Source: Pantoea sp. Ap-967 | Lineage (GTDB): Bacteria; Pseudomonadota; Gammaproteobacteria; Pseudomonadales; Pseudomonadaceae | Assembly: GCF_011752565.1 (NCBI RefSeq) | Contig: NZ_VWXK01000023.1 | Coordinates: 35,221 to 99,220 of the forward strand | Length of the DNA: 64,000 bases | Reading direction: 5' to 3' | In this document: positions 1 through 6,843 of the stretch, in pieces | How positions within the stretch are numbered: position 1 is the first letter of the stretch | How the letters are laid out: every line of letters begins with the position of its first letter | Position numbers and translations under genes: made by a program | Notes under the pieces: model-generated | Seen by the model: the letters and a program-made list of their open reading frames with translations, nothing else | Databases searched by the model: none | Told to the model about the DNA's origin: nothing

Positions 1-444
1 CAGGGTCAGGGTAGGGATCAGGTAGACGAAGGTGGGCACCGTCTGCATCAGGTCCAGCACCGGGCGCATGGCGGTGTAGAACATCGGCCTGTGCGCCGCG
101 AGGATGCCCAGCGGCACGCCGATGGCCACGCAAACCACGGTGGCGAAGGTCACCTGGGCCAGGGTTTCCATGGTTTCCTGCCAGTACCCAAGGTTCAGGA
201 TCAGCAGGAAGGACAGGGCGACGAACACGGTCAGTGCCCACTTGCGCTGGATCAGGTGCGCGAGGGCCGCGAACAGGGCAATCAGCACGAATGGGTTGAA
301 GAAGGTGAGGGTACTGGTGACGCCATGGATCATGAACTCCAGGCCTCGGGCGATGGCGTCGAAGTAATTCGCGCCGTTCTGGGTCAGCCATTCCACGAAC
401 GACGCGATGTACTGGCCCAGGGGTATTTTCTGATCGATAAGCAT
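1..444 (-). CDS. choW: Choline/betaine/carnitine ABC transporter permease (partial)
   Basis: Inner-membrane permease of a quaternary-amine ABC importer (ChoW/CbcW, ProW family). The first 148 codons are in the window and the 3' part lies beyond base 1. The protein opens MLIDQKIPLGQYI. Hydrophobic segments include one around TLTFFNPFVLIALFAAL and one around LTVFVALSFLLILNLGYW. They are followed by the start of the binding-protein-dependent transport domain (ETLAQVTFATVVCVAIGVPLG). It lies directly downstream of choX on the same strand, 84 bp away, so the two are almost certainly co-transcribed. The family assignment is by recognition; the substrate is inferred from the betaine-catabolic neighbourhood. 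Confidence 0.9.
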   Translation of the reverse strand, partial: MLIDQKIPLGQYIASFVEWLTQNGANYFDAIARGLEFMIHGVTSTLTFFNPFVLIALFAALAHLIQRKWALTVFVALSFLLILNLGYWQETMETLAQVTFATVVCVAIGVPLGILAAHRPMFYTAMRPVLDLMQTVPTFVYLIPTLTL

Positions 445-482
445 GATAGCGAGCTTCCACCTGCAAAGATTGAAATCAGTCC

Positions 483-504
483 GGGGCGGGCACGGTCCCG
501 CCCC
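483..504 (-). promoter_or_regulatory. Intercistronic GC hairpin between choX and choW
   Basis: Perfect 8-bp stem GGGGCGGG / CCCGCCCC with a 6-base loop between choX and choW. There is no T-tract. Such hairpins between a binding-protein gene and its permease gene often stabilise the upstream mRNA or attenuate read-through, which would keep the binding protein in excess. That role is inferred. Confidence 0.5.
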
Positions 505-528
505 GAGGTAGCGCTACGACGTATTGCG

Positions 529-1476
529 TTATTGAGCGAGCTTGGCCTTGGCCGCCTCAAGGCCCGGCTTGCCGTCCACGGTGGTAACGCCCGCAAGCCA
601 GGTGTCCAGCTTGCCGGGGTTGTCCTTGAGCCATTTCTTGGCAGCCGCTTCGGGCTTCATCTTGTCGTCCAGGACATAGCCCATCATGGTGCTTTCATCC
701 TTGAGCTCGAACGACAGGTTCTTCAGCAGTTGGCCGACGTTGCTGCACTGCTCTACATAACCCTTGCGGGTGTTGGTCAGCACGGTGGCCTTGCCGAACT
801 CGGGGCCGAAGAAATCGTCCCCGCCGGTGAGGTACTGCATCTTGAAACGGGTGTTCATCGGGTGCGGCTCCCAGCCCAGGAACACGATGGCTTCATCGCG
901 TTTCTGCGCCCGGTCGACCTGCGCCAACATGCCGGCCTCGCTCGACTGAACAATCTTGAAACCGGCGTCCTTCAGGCCGAAGGCATTCTTGTCGATCATG
1001 CTCTGGATGGTGCGGTTGCCATCGTTGCCGGGTTCGATGCCGTAGATCTTGCCTTCCAGTTCCTTCTTGAACTTGGGAATGTCGCTGAAATCCTTCAGCC
1101 CCTTGTCATACAGCGCCTGGGGAACGGCCAGGGTGTACTTGGCGTTTTCCAGGTTGGCCCGCACGGTGTCCACCGTACCAGCGTCGCGGTACTGCTTGAT
1201 GTCGTTCTCCATGGTCGGCATCCAGTTGCCGAGAAACACGTCCAGGTCCTTGCCGGTGGCCAGCGACTTGTAGGTCACCGGTACCGAGATCATGGTGGTG
1301 TGGGTTTTGTAACCCAGTGCTTCGAGCACAACGCTGGTGGTCGCCGTGGTGACGGTGATGTCGGTCCAGCCGACATCGGAGAAGCGTACCGTCTCGCATT
1401 CCGTGGGTTCGGCGGCCTGGGCCAGCAGCGGCGCGGACAGCAGCGCAGCCAGCAACAGCGAGGGTGAACCTTTCAT
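529..1476 (-). CDS. choX: Choline/glycine betaine ABC transporter substrate-binding protein
   Basis: Periplasmic binding protein of the OpuAC/ChoX family, 315 aa. A typical Sec signal peptide (MKGSPSLLLAALLSAPLLAQA, cleavage before AEPTE) fixes the start at 1476, which has an AGGAG Shine-Dalgarno about 6 bases upstream. An in-frame extension to 1512 would bury the signal peptide behind an arginine-rich stretch and is not preferred. The ligand pocket of this family is an aromatic box; W residues are present in the GWTDI, GNWMP and GWEPHP segments. It is first gene of the choX-choW(-choV) transcript, divergent from sdaB. It is paralogous to caiX in this window, which shares the WTD, G-W-PHPMN and WLKD signatures. 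Confidence 0.93.
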   Translation of the reverse strand: MKGSPSLLLAALLSAPLLAQAAEPTECETVRFSDVGWTDITVTTATTSVVLEALGYKTHTTMISVPVTYKSLATGKDLDVFLGNWMPTMENDIKQYRDAGTVDTVRANLENAKYTLAVPQALYDKGLKDFSDIPKFKKELEGKIYGIEPGNDGNRTIQSMIDKNAFGLKDAGFKIVQSSEAGMLAQVDRAQKRDEAIVFLGWEPHPMNTRFKMQYLTGGDDFFGPEFGKATVLTNTRKGYVEQCSNVGQLLKNLSFELKDESTMMGYVLDDKMKPEAAAKKWLKDNPGKLDTWLAGVTTVDGKPGLEAAKAKLAQ

Positions 1477-1918
1477 GGGTGGACTCCTGTGATTTTGTCT
1501 TCGGGTTCGCATGGGTCGCCGGGCTTTCTCAGGGTCCGGTCGACCAGGCCTGCAGAGGGCAGGTTGCGTGGCCGTGCTTTACGAGTCGCTTTCGATAATC
1601 CTCCAGCGCCGGGCAATCGCCTACTGGTGGGGCCGTAACCAGTACGTAACGGGTCGCATCCAGTACGGGCGATGTCGCTTATGGATTTTTCCACCGGTGC
1701 CCGCGCATTTTTGCGTCACCAGGGCGCCCGAAAGCGGCGCGCCAGTGGCCAAAATGGCTGCGGCGCAGGTGGACAAAAGTACGTCGGTTGCAGACGGCGA
1801 GGGGGTAGGCAAAAGCCCGATGATGCTTGCATTCCTGGCGGCTCGCTGCTTCAGCCTAGCAGTTGCACCGCCCTGCGCATGGCGCGCAGAGACAAGCCCA
1901 GCAAGAGGTGAAGCGACA
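1477..1918. promoter_or_regulatory. Divergent promoter region choX / sdaB
   Basis: 442 bp between two divergently transcribed betaine-regulon genes, with no supported coding sequence. An octamer CCAGTACG occurs twice about 22 bp apart (near 1639 and 1660), a spacing typical of AraC-family half-sites facing the same helix side. In Pseudomonas this intergenic region is expected to carry the GbdR site activating choX. I did not recognise a consensus with certainty. Confidence 0.4.
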
Positions 1919-3295
1919 ATGGCCATCAGCGTGTTCGACCTGTTCAAGATCGGTGTCGGGCCTTCCAGCTCCCACACCGTTGGCCCCATGCGTGCTGGCG
2001 CCCTGTTCGTCCAGGGCCTGCGCGAACGCAGCGAGCTGGACCAGGTGCGAAGGATCGAAGTGCGCCTGTATGGCTCGCTGTCGGCCACCGGTGTCGGCCA
2101 CGGCACCGACAACGCCACCATCATGGGCCTGATGGGCGAATGGCCCGACGCCATCGACCCCACCCAGATCGTTCCGCGTATCGCCGACCTGCGCGAAACC
2201 AACACCCTGCAGCTGGATAACCGCCTGCCCATCGAGTTCATCTGGGCCCGCGACATGCTGCTGCTGGACGAGAACCTGCCCTACCACCCCAACGCCATGA
2301 CCCTGATCGCCGAAGGCGCCCAGGGCGAGTTGCACCGCGACACCTACTACTCGGTGGGCGGTGGTTTCGTGGTCGATGCCGCCCAGGCCGCCAGCGGTGT
2401 GCTGGATGCCGACCAGACGGTGTTGCCGTACGATTTCAACAGCGCTGCCGAGCTGCTGCGCCTGTGCAAGCAAAACGACCTCAGCGTGTCGCAATTGATG
2501 ATGGCCAACGAGAAGGTCTGGCGCAGTGAGGAGGAGATCCGCGCGGGCCTCTACAAGCTCTGGGAAGCCATGCAGGAGTGCGTCAACAACGGCCTGAAAT
2601 ACGAAGGCACGCTGCCCGGTGGGCTCAATGTGCGCCGTCGCGCCGCCAAGCTGCACCGTAGCCTGCAGGAAATCGGCAAGCCCAACGTGATTGGCTCGAC
2701 CATGAGCGCCATGGAATGGGTGAACCTGTTCGCCCTGGCGGTCAACGAAGAAAACGCCGCCGGCGGGCGCATGGTCACCGCGCCCACCAATGGTGCGGCG
2801 GGCATCATTCCGGCGGTGCTGCACTACTACATGCGCTTCAGCGATGCGGTCACCGAGTCCAGCGTGGTCGACTACTTCCTCGCCGCCGCAGCGGTCGGCA
2901 TCCTGTGCAAGAAGAATGCGTCGATTTCCGGTGCCGAGGTGGGTTGCCAGGGCGAGGTCGGCTCGGCCTGCGCCATGGCCGCTGCAGGGCTGGCCGAAGT
3001 GCTGGGAGCCACCCCGCCACAGGTGGAGAACGCTGCCGAGATTGCCCTGGAGCACAACCTTGGGCTGACCTGCGACCCGGTCGGCGGGTTGGTGCAGGTG
3101 CCGTGCATCGAGCGCAACGCGATTGCTGCCGTGAAGGCCATCAACGCGGTGCAGATGGCCTTGCGCGGTGACGGCGAGCACTTCATCTCCCTCGACCAGG
3201 TGATCCGCACCATGCGTGATACCGGTGCCGACATGCACGACAAGTACAAGGAAACTTCGCGCGGTGGTTTGGCTGTAAGCGCCATCGAATGCTGA
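1919..3295 (+). CDS. sdaB: L-serine ammonia-lyase (serine dehydratase)
   Basis: Single-chain iron-sulfur L-serine ammonia-lyase, 458 aa, converting L-serine to pyruvate and ammonia. It has the diagnostic N-terminal MAISVFDLFKIGVGPSSSHT motif of the beta domain. The alpha domain follows, with the 4Fe-4S cysteines in GILCKKNASISGAEVGCQGEVGSA-type context and GLTCDPVGGLVQVPCIERNA. The start is set by that conserved N-terminus and an AAGAGGTGA ribosome site; the frame is open much further upstream but without family similarity. In the betaine pathway it is the last step (betaine to glycine to serine to pyruvate), which explains its place beside choX and gbdR. It corresponds to the serine dehydratase called sdaB in P. 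aeruginosa; some P. putida annotations use sdaA. Confidence 0.93.
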   Translation: MAISVFDLFKIGVGPSSSHTVGPMRAGALFVQGLRERSELDQVRRIEVRLYGSLSATGVGHGTDNATIMGLMGEWPDAIDPTQIVPRIADLRETNTLQLDNRLPIEFIWARDMLLLDENLPYHPNAMTLIAEGAQGELHRDTYYSVGGGFVVDAAQAASGVLDADQTVLPYDFNSAAELLRLCKQNDLSVSQLMMANEKVWRSEEEIRAGLYKLWEAMQECVNNGLKYEGTLPGGLNVRRRAAKLHRSLQEIGKPNVIGSTMSAMEWVNLFALAVNEENAAGGRMVTAPTNGAAGIIPAVLHYYMRFSDAVTESSVVDYFLAAAAVGILCKKNASISGAEVGCQGEVGSACAMAAAGLAEVLGATPPQVENAAEIALEHNLGLTCDPVGGLVQVPCIERNAIAAVKAINAVQMALRGDGEHFISLDQVIRTMRDTGADMHDKYKETSRGGLAVSAIEC

Positions 3296-3310
3296 ATGCC
3301 TGAGTCAGCC

Positions 3311-3397
3311 TCAAGGGCCCCATCGCGAGCTAGGCTCGCTCCTACAGGACCACGCGTACCCTGTAGGAGCGAGCCTAGCTCGCGATGGGGCCCTTGA
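3311..3397. repeat. REP pair (GCGAGC class), perfect long inverted repeat
   Basis: A 37-bp arm beginning TCAAGGGCCCCATCGCGAGC is repeated exactly in inverted orientation around a 13-base spacer. This is the GAGCGAGC-type Pseudomonas REP in head-to-head pair (BIME) form, just after the sdaB stop codon. It can act as a transcription end or mRNA stabiliser. Confidence 0.9.
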
Positions 3398-3777
3398 ATA
3401 TTTCCAGTGCACCGAGCCCCAATGCAGTGCATGGCCTAAGCTGACCAATCGTCGGCTGTCGTAATCAGCACGACCATTGTCGGTGACACTCAAGAGTGTC
3501 GTTTCTGGGCAACCTACACTGCGCGTGTCACCAAATTGCTCAGCCGTTACACGCAAGGCGCTACTACGCTGGTTTGCGAAGACTCGCCAACTCAACCGAA
3601 GTCCCTGATTTGCCGAATGAAGGCGTCGTTTTCAGGTTTTTTCGAATGGCCGTTCAATTTCAGGCACGGCGTTTGCGTTGAGATTGGCAACAAGCCCCTG
3701 CACACGAAACCGGGGCCATAACAAGAAATCAGTGCCCGCCTGAGGCACACCCTGCATTTGTGTGAGGAGAAATCGCG
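3398..3777 (+). promoter_or_regulatory. gbdR upstream region
   Basis: No gene seen. A short palindrome GACACTCAAGAGTGTC (3485-3500) lies in the middle and could be an operator. The region ends with a good ribosome site (TGTGAGGAGAA) before gbdR. Confidence 0.35.
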
Positions 3778-4884
3778 ATGACGTCGTACACCTCCGGGAA
3801 TCCAACCCAGAACCGCACAGCACCCCAGTCCATCGGGTTTCTTCTTTTGGACAATTTCACCCTGATTTCCCTGGCATCGGCCGTCGAGCCGCTGCGCATG
3901 GCCAACCAGCTGTCCGGCCGTGAGCTGTATCGCTGGCACACCTTGACCGTCGACGGCGGCCAGGTGTGGGCCAGCGACGGCTTGCAGATCACCCCGGATG
4001 CCGCCATGCACAGCGCGCCACCGATCGACACCGTGATCGTCTGCGGCGGCGTGGGCATCCAGCGCACCGTTACCCGTGAGCACGTCACCTGGCTGCAAGC
4101 CCAGGCCCGCCAGTCGCGCCGCCTGGGCGCGGTGTGCACCGGCAGTTGGGCGCTGGCCTGCGCCGGCCTGCTCGATGGCTTCGACTGCAGCGTGCACTGG
4201 GAATGCCTGGCCGCCATGCAGGAGGCCTTCCCGCGGGTCAACATGAGCACCCGCCTGTTCACCCTGGACCGCAACCGCTTCACCAGCTCCGGTGGCACCG
4301 CGCCGCTGGACATGATGCTGCACCTGATCAGCCGCGACCACGGCCGCGAGCTGTCGGCAGCGATCTCGGAAATGTTCGTCTACGAGCGCATCCGCAACGA
4401 ACAGGATCACCAGCGCGTACCGCTCAAGCACATGCTTGGCACCAACCAGCCGAAGCTGCAGGAAATCGTTGCGCTGATGGAGGCCAACCTGGAAGAGCCG
4501 ATCGACCTCGACGAACTGGCAGTGTACGTGTCGGTTTCGCGGCGCCAGCTCGAACGGTTGTTCCAGAAGTACCTGCATTGTTCGCCGTCGCGCTATTACC
4601 TGAAGCTGCGCCTGATTCGTGCGCGGCAGCTGCTCAAGCAAACGCCGATGTCGATCATCGAGGTGGCGTCGGTGTGCGGCTTCGTGTCCACGCCGCACTT
4701 CTCCAAGTGCTACCGCGAATACTTTGGCATTCCGCCGCGTGACGAGCGCGTGGGCTCCAACACCACCCAGCAGGTGGCGATGATGCCGATTCCCCAGGCC
4801 ATGACCCTGTCGCCGCACAGTGGGCCAATGGCGGCGTTGAGCCAGGCGCGCAATGAGTCGACCTTTGCCAGTGTAAGGCTCTGA
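3778..4884 (+). CDS. gbdR: Glycine betaine-responsive AraC-family regulator GbdR
   Basis: Transcriptional activator of betaine/dimethylglycine catabolism, 368 aa. The N-terminal half is a DJ-1/PfpI-like (GATase1-like) ligand domain (SIGFLLLDNFTLISLASAVEPLRMANQL; nucleophile-elbow segment VCTGSWALACAG). The C-terminal part holds two AraC helix-turn-helix units (LDELAVYVSVSRRQLERLF and IIEVASVCGFVSTPHFSKCYRE). Length and sequence match the GbdR known from P. aeruginosa. Known targets in that species include gbc, dgc, sox-linked genes and choline transport genes, most of which are in this window. The start has AGGAG 7-8 bases upstream. It resembles cdhR at 18393, the carnitine-specific paralogue. 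Confidence 0.93.
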   Translation: MTSYTSGNPTQNRTAPQSIGFLLLDNFTLISLASAVEPLRMANQLSGRELYRWHTLTVDGGQVWASDGLQITPDAAMHSAPPIDTVIVCGGVGIQRTVTREHVTWLQAQARQSRRLGAVCTGSWALACAGLLDGFDCSVHWECLAAMQEAFPRVNMSTRLFTLDRNRFTSSGGTAPLDMMLHLISRDHGRELSAAISEMFVYERIRNEQDHQRVPLKHMLGTNQPKLQEIVALMEANLEEPIDLDELAVYVSVSRRQLERLFQKYLHCSPSRYYLKLRLIRARQLLKQTPMSIIEVASVCGFVSTPHFSKCYREYFGIPPRDERVGSNTTQQVAMMPIPQAMTLSPHSGPMAALSQARNESTFASVRL

Positions 4885-4896
4885 ATTGAGCCGCCT

Positions 4897-4945
4897 GCTT
4901 CGCGGGGCAAGCCCGCTCCTGTAGGAGCGGGCTTGCCCCGCGAAG
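4897..4945. repeat. REP palindrome (GCGGGCTTGCCCCGC class) after gbdR
   Basis: Nearly perfect 23-bp inverted repeat CTTCGCGGGGCAAGCCCGCT with a 2-base centre. It lies 13 bases past the gbdR stop and may serve as terminator. Confidence 0.85.
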
Positions 4946-4970
4946 AGGCCGGCCCATGCAACACACATCA

Positions 4971-4998
4971 CCTGTTGATAATGATTCTCGACAACAGG
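4971..4998 (+). promoter_or_regulatory. Probable Fur box upstream of the ECF sigma gene
   Basis: The sequence GATAATGATTCTC (from 4977) matches the first half of the 19-bp Fur consensus exactly for nine bases, about 13 of 19 overall. It is enclosed by a CCTGTTG / CAACAGG inverted repeat (4971-4977, 4992-4998). It sits 40 bp before the sigma factor start, the usual place for iron control of fecI-type genes. Confidence 0.7.
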
Positions 4999-5037
4999 TA
5001 ACATCGCCGCCCCCGAAACACTCTGGCATACCCCTCC

Positions 5038-5538
5038 GTGGCGGACGACAAACTCCAGCTCTACCTGGCCCACCGGGCGGCATTGCTCGACTATGCCGCG
5101 CCGATCGTCGGCTGCCGCGCCCGTGCCGAGGACGTGGTGCAGGAAGCCTGGCTGCGCTTCAGCCGCCAGCAGGACGATGCCGACATCCGCCACCCGGCCA
5201 GCTACCTGTACCGCATCGTGCGTAACCTGGCCCTGGACCAAACCCGCCGCAGCGCCACGGAAAAAGCCCAGCCCGGTGGCGACGAGATCCTCGCCGAACT
5301 GCCTTCGAGCAGTGCATCGCCCGAGCAGGCCGTCACCCAGCAGAACGAACTGTTCGCCATCAGCCGTGCCCTGGAAGAACTGCCGCAGCGCACCCGCGTG
5401 GCGTTCGAGATGCATCGCCTGGGCGGCCATACCCTGCAGGAGGTGGCCACCCACCTGAACGTGTCGGTCAGCCTGGTGCACCAATTGGTGCGCGACGCCC
5501 TAAGCCACTGCATGGCGCGCCTGGAGGACGACTTGTGA
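5038..5538 (+). CDS. FecI-type ECF RNA polymerase sigma factor
   Basis: Extracytoplasmic-function sigma factor of the iron-starvation (FecI) group, 166 aa. Region 2 is recognisable in LLDYAAPIVGCRARAEDVVQ with EAWLRFSRQ. Region 4 is recognisable in EELPQRTRVAFEMHRLGGHT followed by LQEVATHLNVSVSLVHQLV. The start chosen is GTG 5038; no upstream ATG is in frame. A Fur box precedes it and a fecR-type gene follows after 97 bp. It is expected to transcribe the TonB receptor gene at 6844 when that receptor signals ligand binding. Family role is established knowledge; the specific target is inferred from adjacency. Confidence 0.9.
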   Translation: MADDKLQLYLAHRAALLDYAAPIVGCRARAEDVVQEAWLRFSRQQDDADIRHPASYLYRIVRNLALDQTRRSATEKAQPGGDEILAELPSSSASPEQAVTQQNELFAISRALEELPQRTRVAFEMHRLGGHTLQEVATHLNVSVSLVHQLVRDALSHCMARLEDDL

Positions 5539-5635
5539 AAAACCACCAGGCTGCCGCGTCTTTTGCCCAGTGGGGCCGCTCTGTGCGACCCTTCGCGGCC
5601 ATTCGCACTCCAAGCCCCCAGGAGCCTTGCCCGAC

Positions 5636-6592
5636 ATGACGTCAGCAGACCTCACATCCAGCCGCCGCGAGCAGGCCCTGGACTGGCTCCTGCGCCTGCA
5701 GCAGGCGCCCCTCGATTCGCCCCTGCACAGCGCGTTCGAACAGTGGTGCGCCAGTGACCCGGCCAACGCCGAGGCTTACCGCAAGGCGCACAAGTTATGG
5801 CAACTGACCGGCCAGCTGGCGCCCACCACCACCGAGCACTGGCCCAAGGCCCAGGTGCTGCCGATGCCTGCCCGGCGCAACCGCCGCTGGTGGCTGGGCG
5901 CTGCCGTGGCGGCCTGCTTGCTAGTGGCCGTGGCGCCATCCCTGAGCCTGCGCCTGCAGGCCGACTACCGCACGGCCCAGGGTGAAACCCGCGACATCAC
6001 CCTGGCCGATGGCAGCGTGGTGCAGATGGACAGCGACAGCGCCATCGCGGTGGACTACTCGGGCAATCATCGGGACGTGAAGTTGCTTGCCGGGCAGGCC
6101 TTCTTCGAGGTGGCGCCCAACAAAGCCAAGCCGTTCCACGTGCGTGCCGATGCCGTCAAGGTGACGGTGACGGGCACGGCGTTCAACGTCGAGCTGCGCC
6201 CGGGCCGGGTAGGGGTGGATGTGCAGCATGGCTCGGTGCGGGTCGAGGACAGCGCCGATGGGCATGTGCTTTCCGATGCGCTCACTGCCGGTGAACGGTT
6301 GCGCTATGTCGATGGCCTTGTTCAGGTGAAGACCTTCGTGCCGTCCCAGGCGGCGGCCTGGCGCCAGGGGCAATTGATTGCCGATGACCAGCGCGTGGCA
6401 GAGCTGGTGCAGGCGCTGGCGCGCTACCTGCCGGGCAAGGTGGTGCTGCGCGACGAGGCGCTGGGCGAGAAGCGGGTGACCGGGGTGTATGACCTGCGCA
6501 AGCCTGAGGCGGCCCTGCGCGCGGTGATTCGGCCGCATGGGGGGGAGGTGCGTAGCTATGGGCCTTGGTTGCTGGTGCTGGGTTCGCCTTGA
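5636..6592 (+). CDS. FecR-type transmembrane anti-sigma / sigma regulator
   Basis: Inner-membrane regulator, 318 aa, that relays the signal from the TonB receptor to the ECF sigma factor. The N-terminal cytoplasmic anti-sigma part (about residues 1-80, with EQALDWLLRLQQAP and FEQWCASDPANAEAYRKA motifs) is typical of FecR. One transmembrane helix follows at about 86-104 (WLGAAVAACLLVAVA), then the periplasmic FecR domain (TAQGETRDITLADGSVVQMD, VTGTAFNVELRPG) and a C-terminal STN-interacting segment. ATG 5636 with an AGGAG 11 bases upstream is preferred over an upstream in-frame GTG at 5570. It lies between its sigma factor and receptor genes. Confidence 0.9.
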   Translation: MTSADLTSSRREQALDWLLRLQQAPLDSPLHSAFEQWCASDPANAEAYRKAHKLWQLTGQLAPTTTEHWPKAQVLPMPARRNRRWWLGAAVAACLLVAVAPSLSLRLQADYRTAQGETRDITLADGSVVQMDSDSAIAVDYSGNHRDVKLLAGQAFFEVAPNKAKPFHVRADAVKVTVTGTAFNVELRPGRVGVDVQHGSVRVEDSADGHVLSDALTAGERLRYVDGLVQVKTFVPSQAAAWRQGQLIADDQRVAELVQALARYLPGKVVLRDEALGEKRVTGVYDLRKPEAALRAVIRPHGGEVRSYGPWLLVLGSP

Positions 6593-6843
6593 GACATGTT
6601 GCGCCGGTGAGATCGAGCGCCGCCCGCGCGGCGCTTCGCGAGCTGCGCTCGCTCCTACGTTTGTTTCGGGCCAATGTTCATGTGGCCATCGCGCGCGACC
6701 CCAACCCTTTCCCCTCGCAAAAATAATTTCACAATTTTCTGAAAAATCCCCGAACTGCCCCGTCTTCTTCCCCGCGCGCAACAACTGATATCGATTCGTA
6801 TTCTATTTTGCACCCCGGCGACTGCCCGGGGCGGGGATGTGGC
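6593..6843 (+). promoter_or_regulatory. Promoter region of the TonB receptor gene
   Basis: 251 bp. It contains one GCGAGC-class REP arm at 6636-6658. A 110-base lower-GC stretch (6700-6810), unusual for this genome, includes GATATCGATTCGTATTCTA near 6788, which weakly resembles a Fur site. A FecI-dependent promoter for the receptor is expected here. Confidence 0.45.

Noticed and set aside
1511..1918. In-frame N-terminal extension of the serine ammonia-lyase
   Set aside because: The family begins at MAISVFDLFKIG; the extension has stray cysteine/arginine-rich sequence and lacks a ribosome site.
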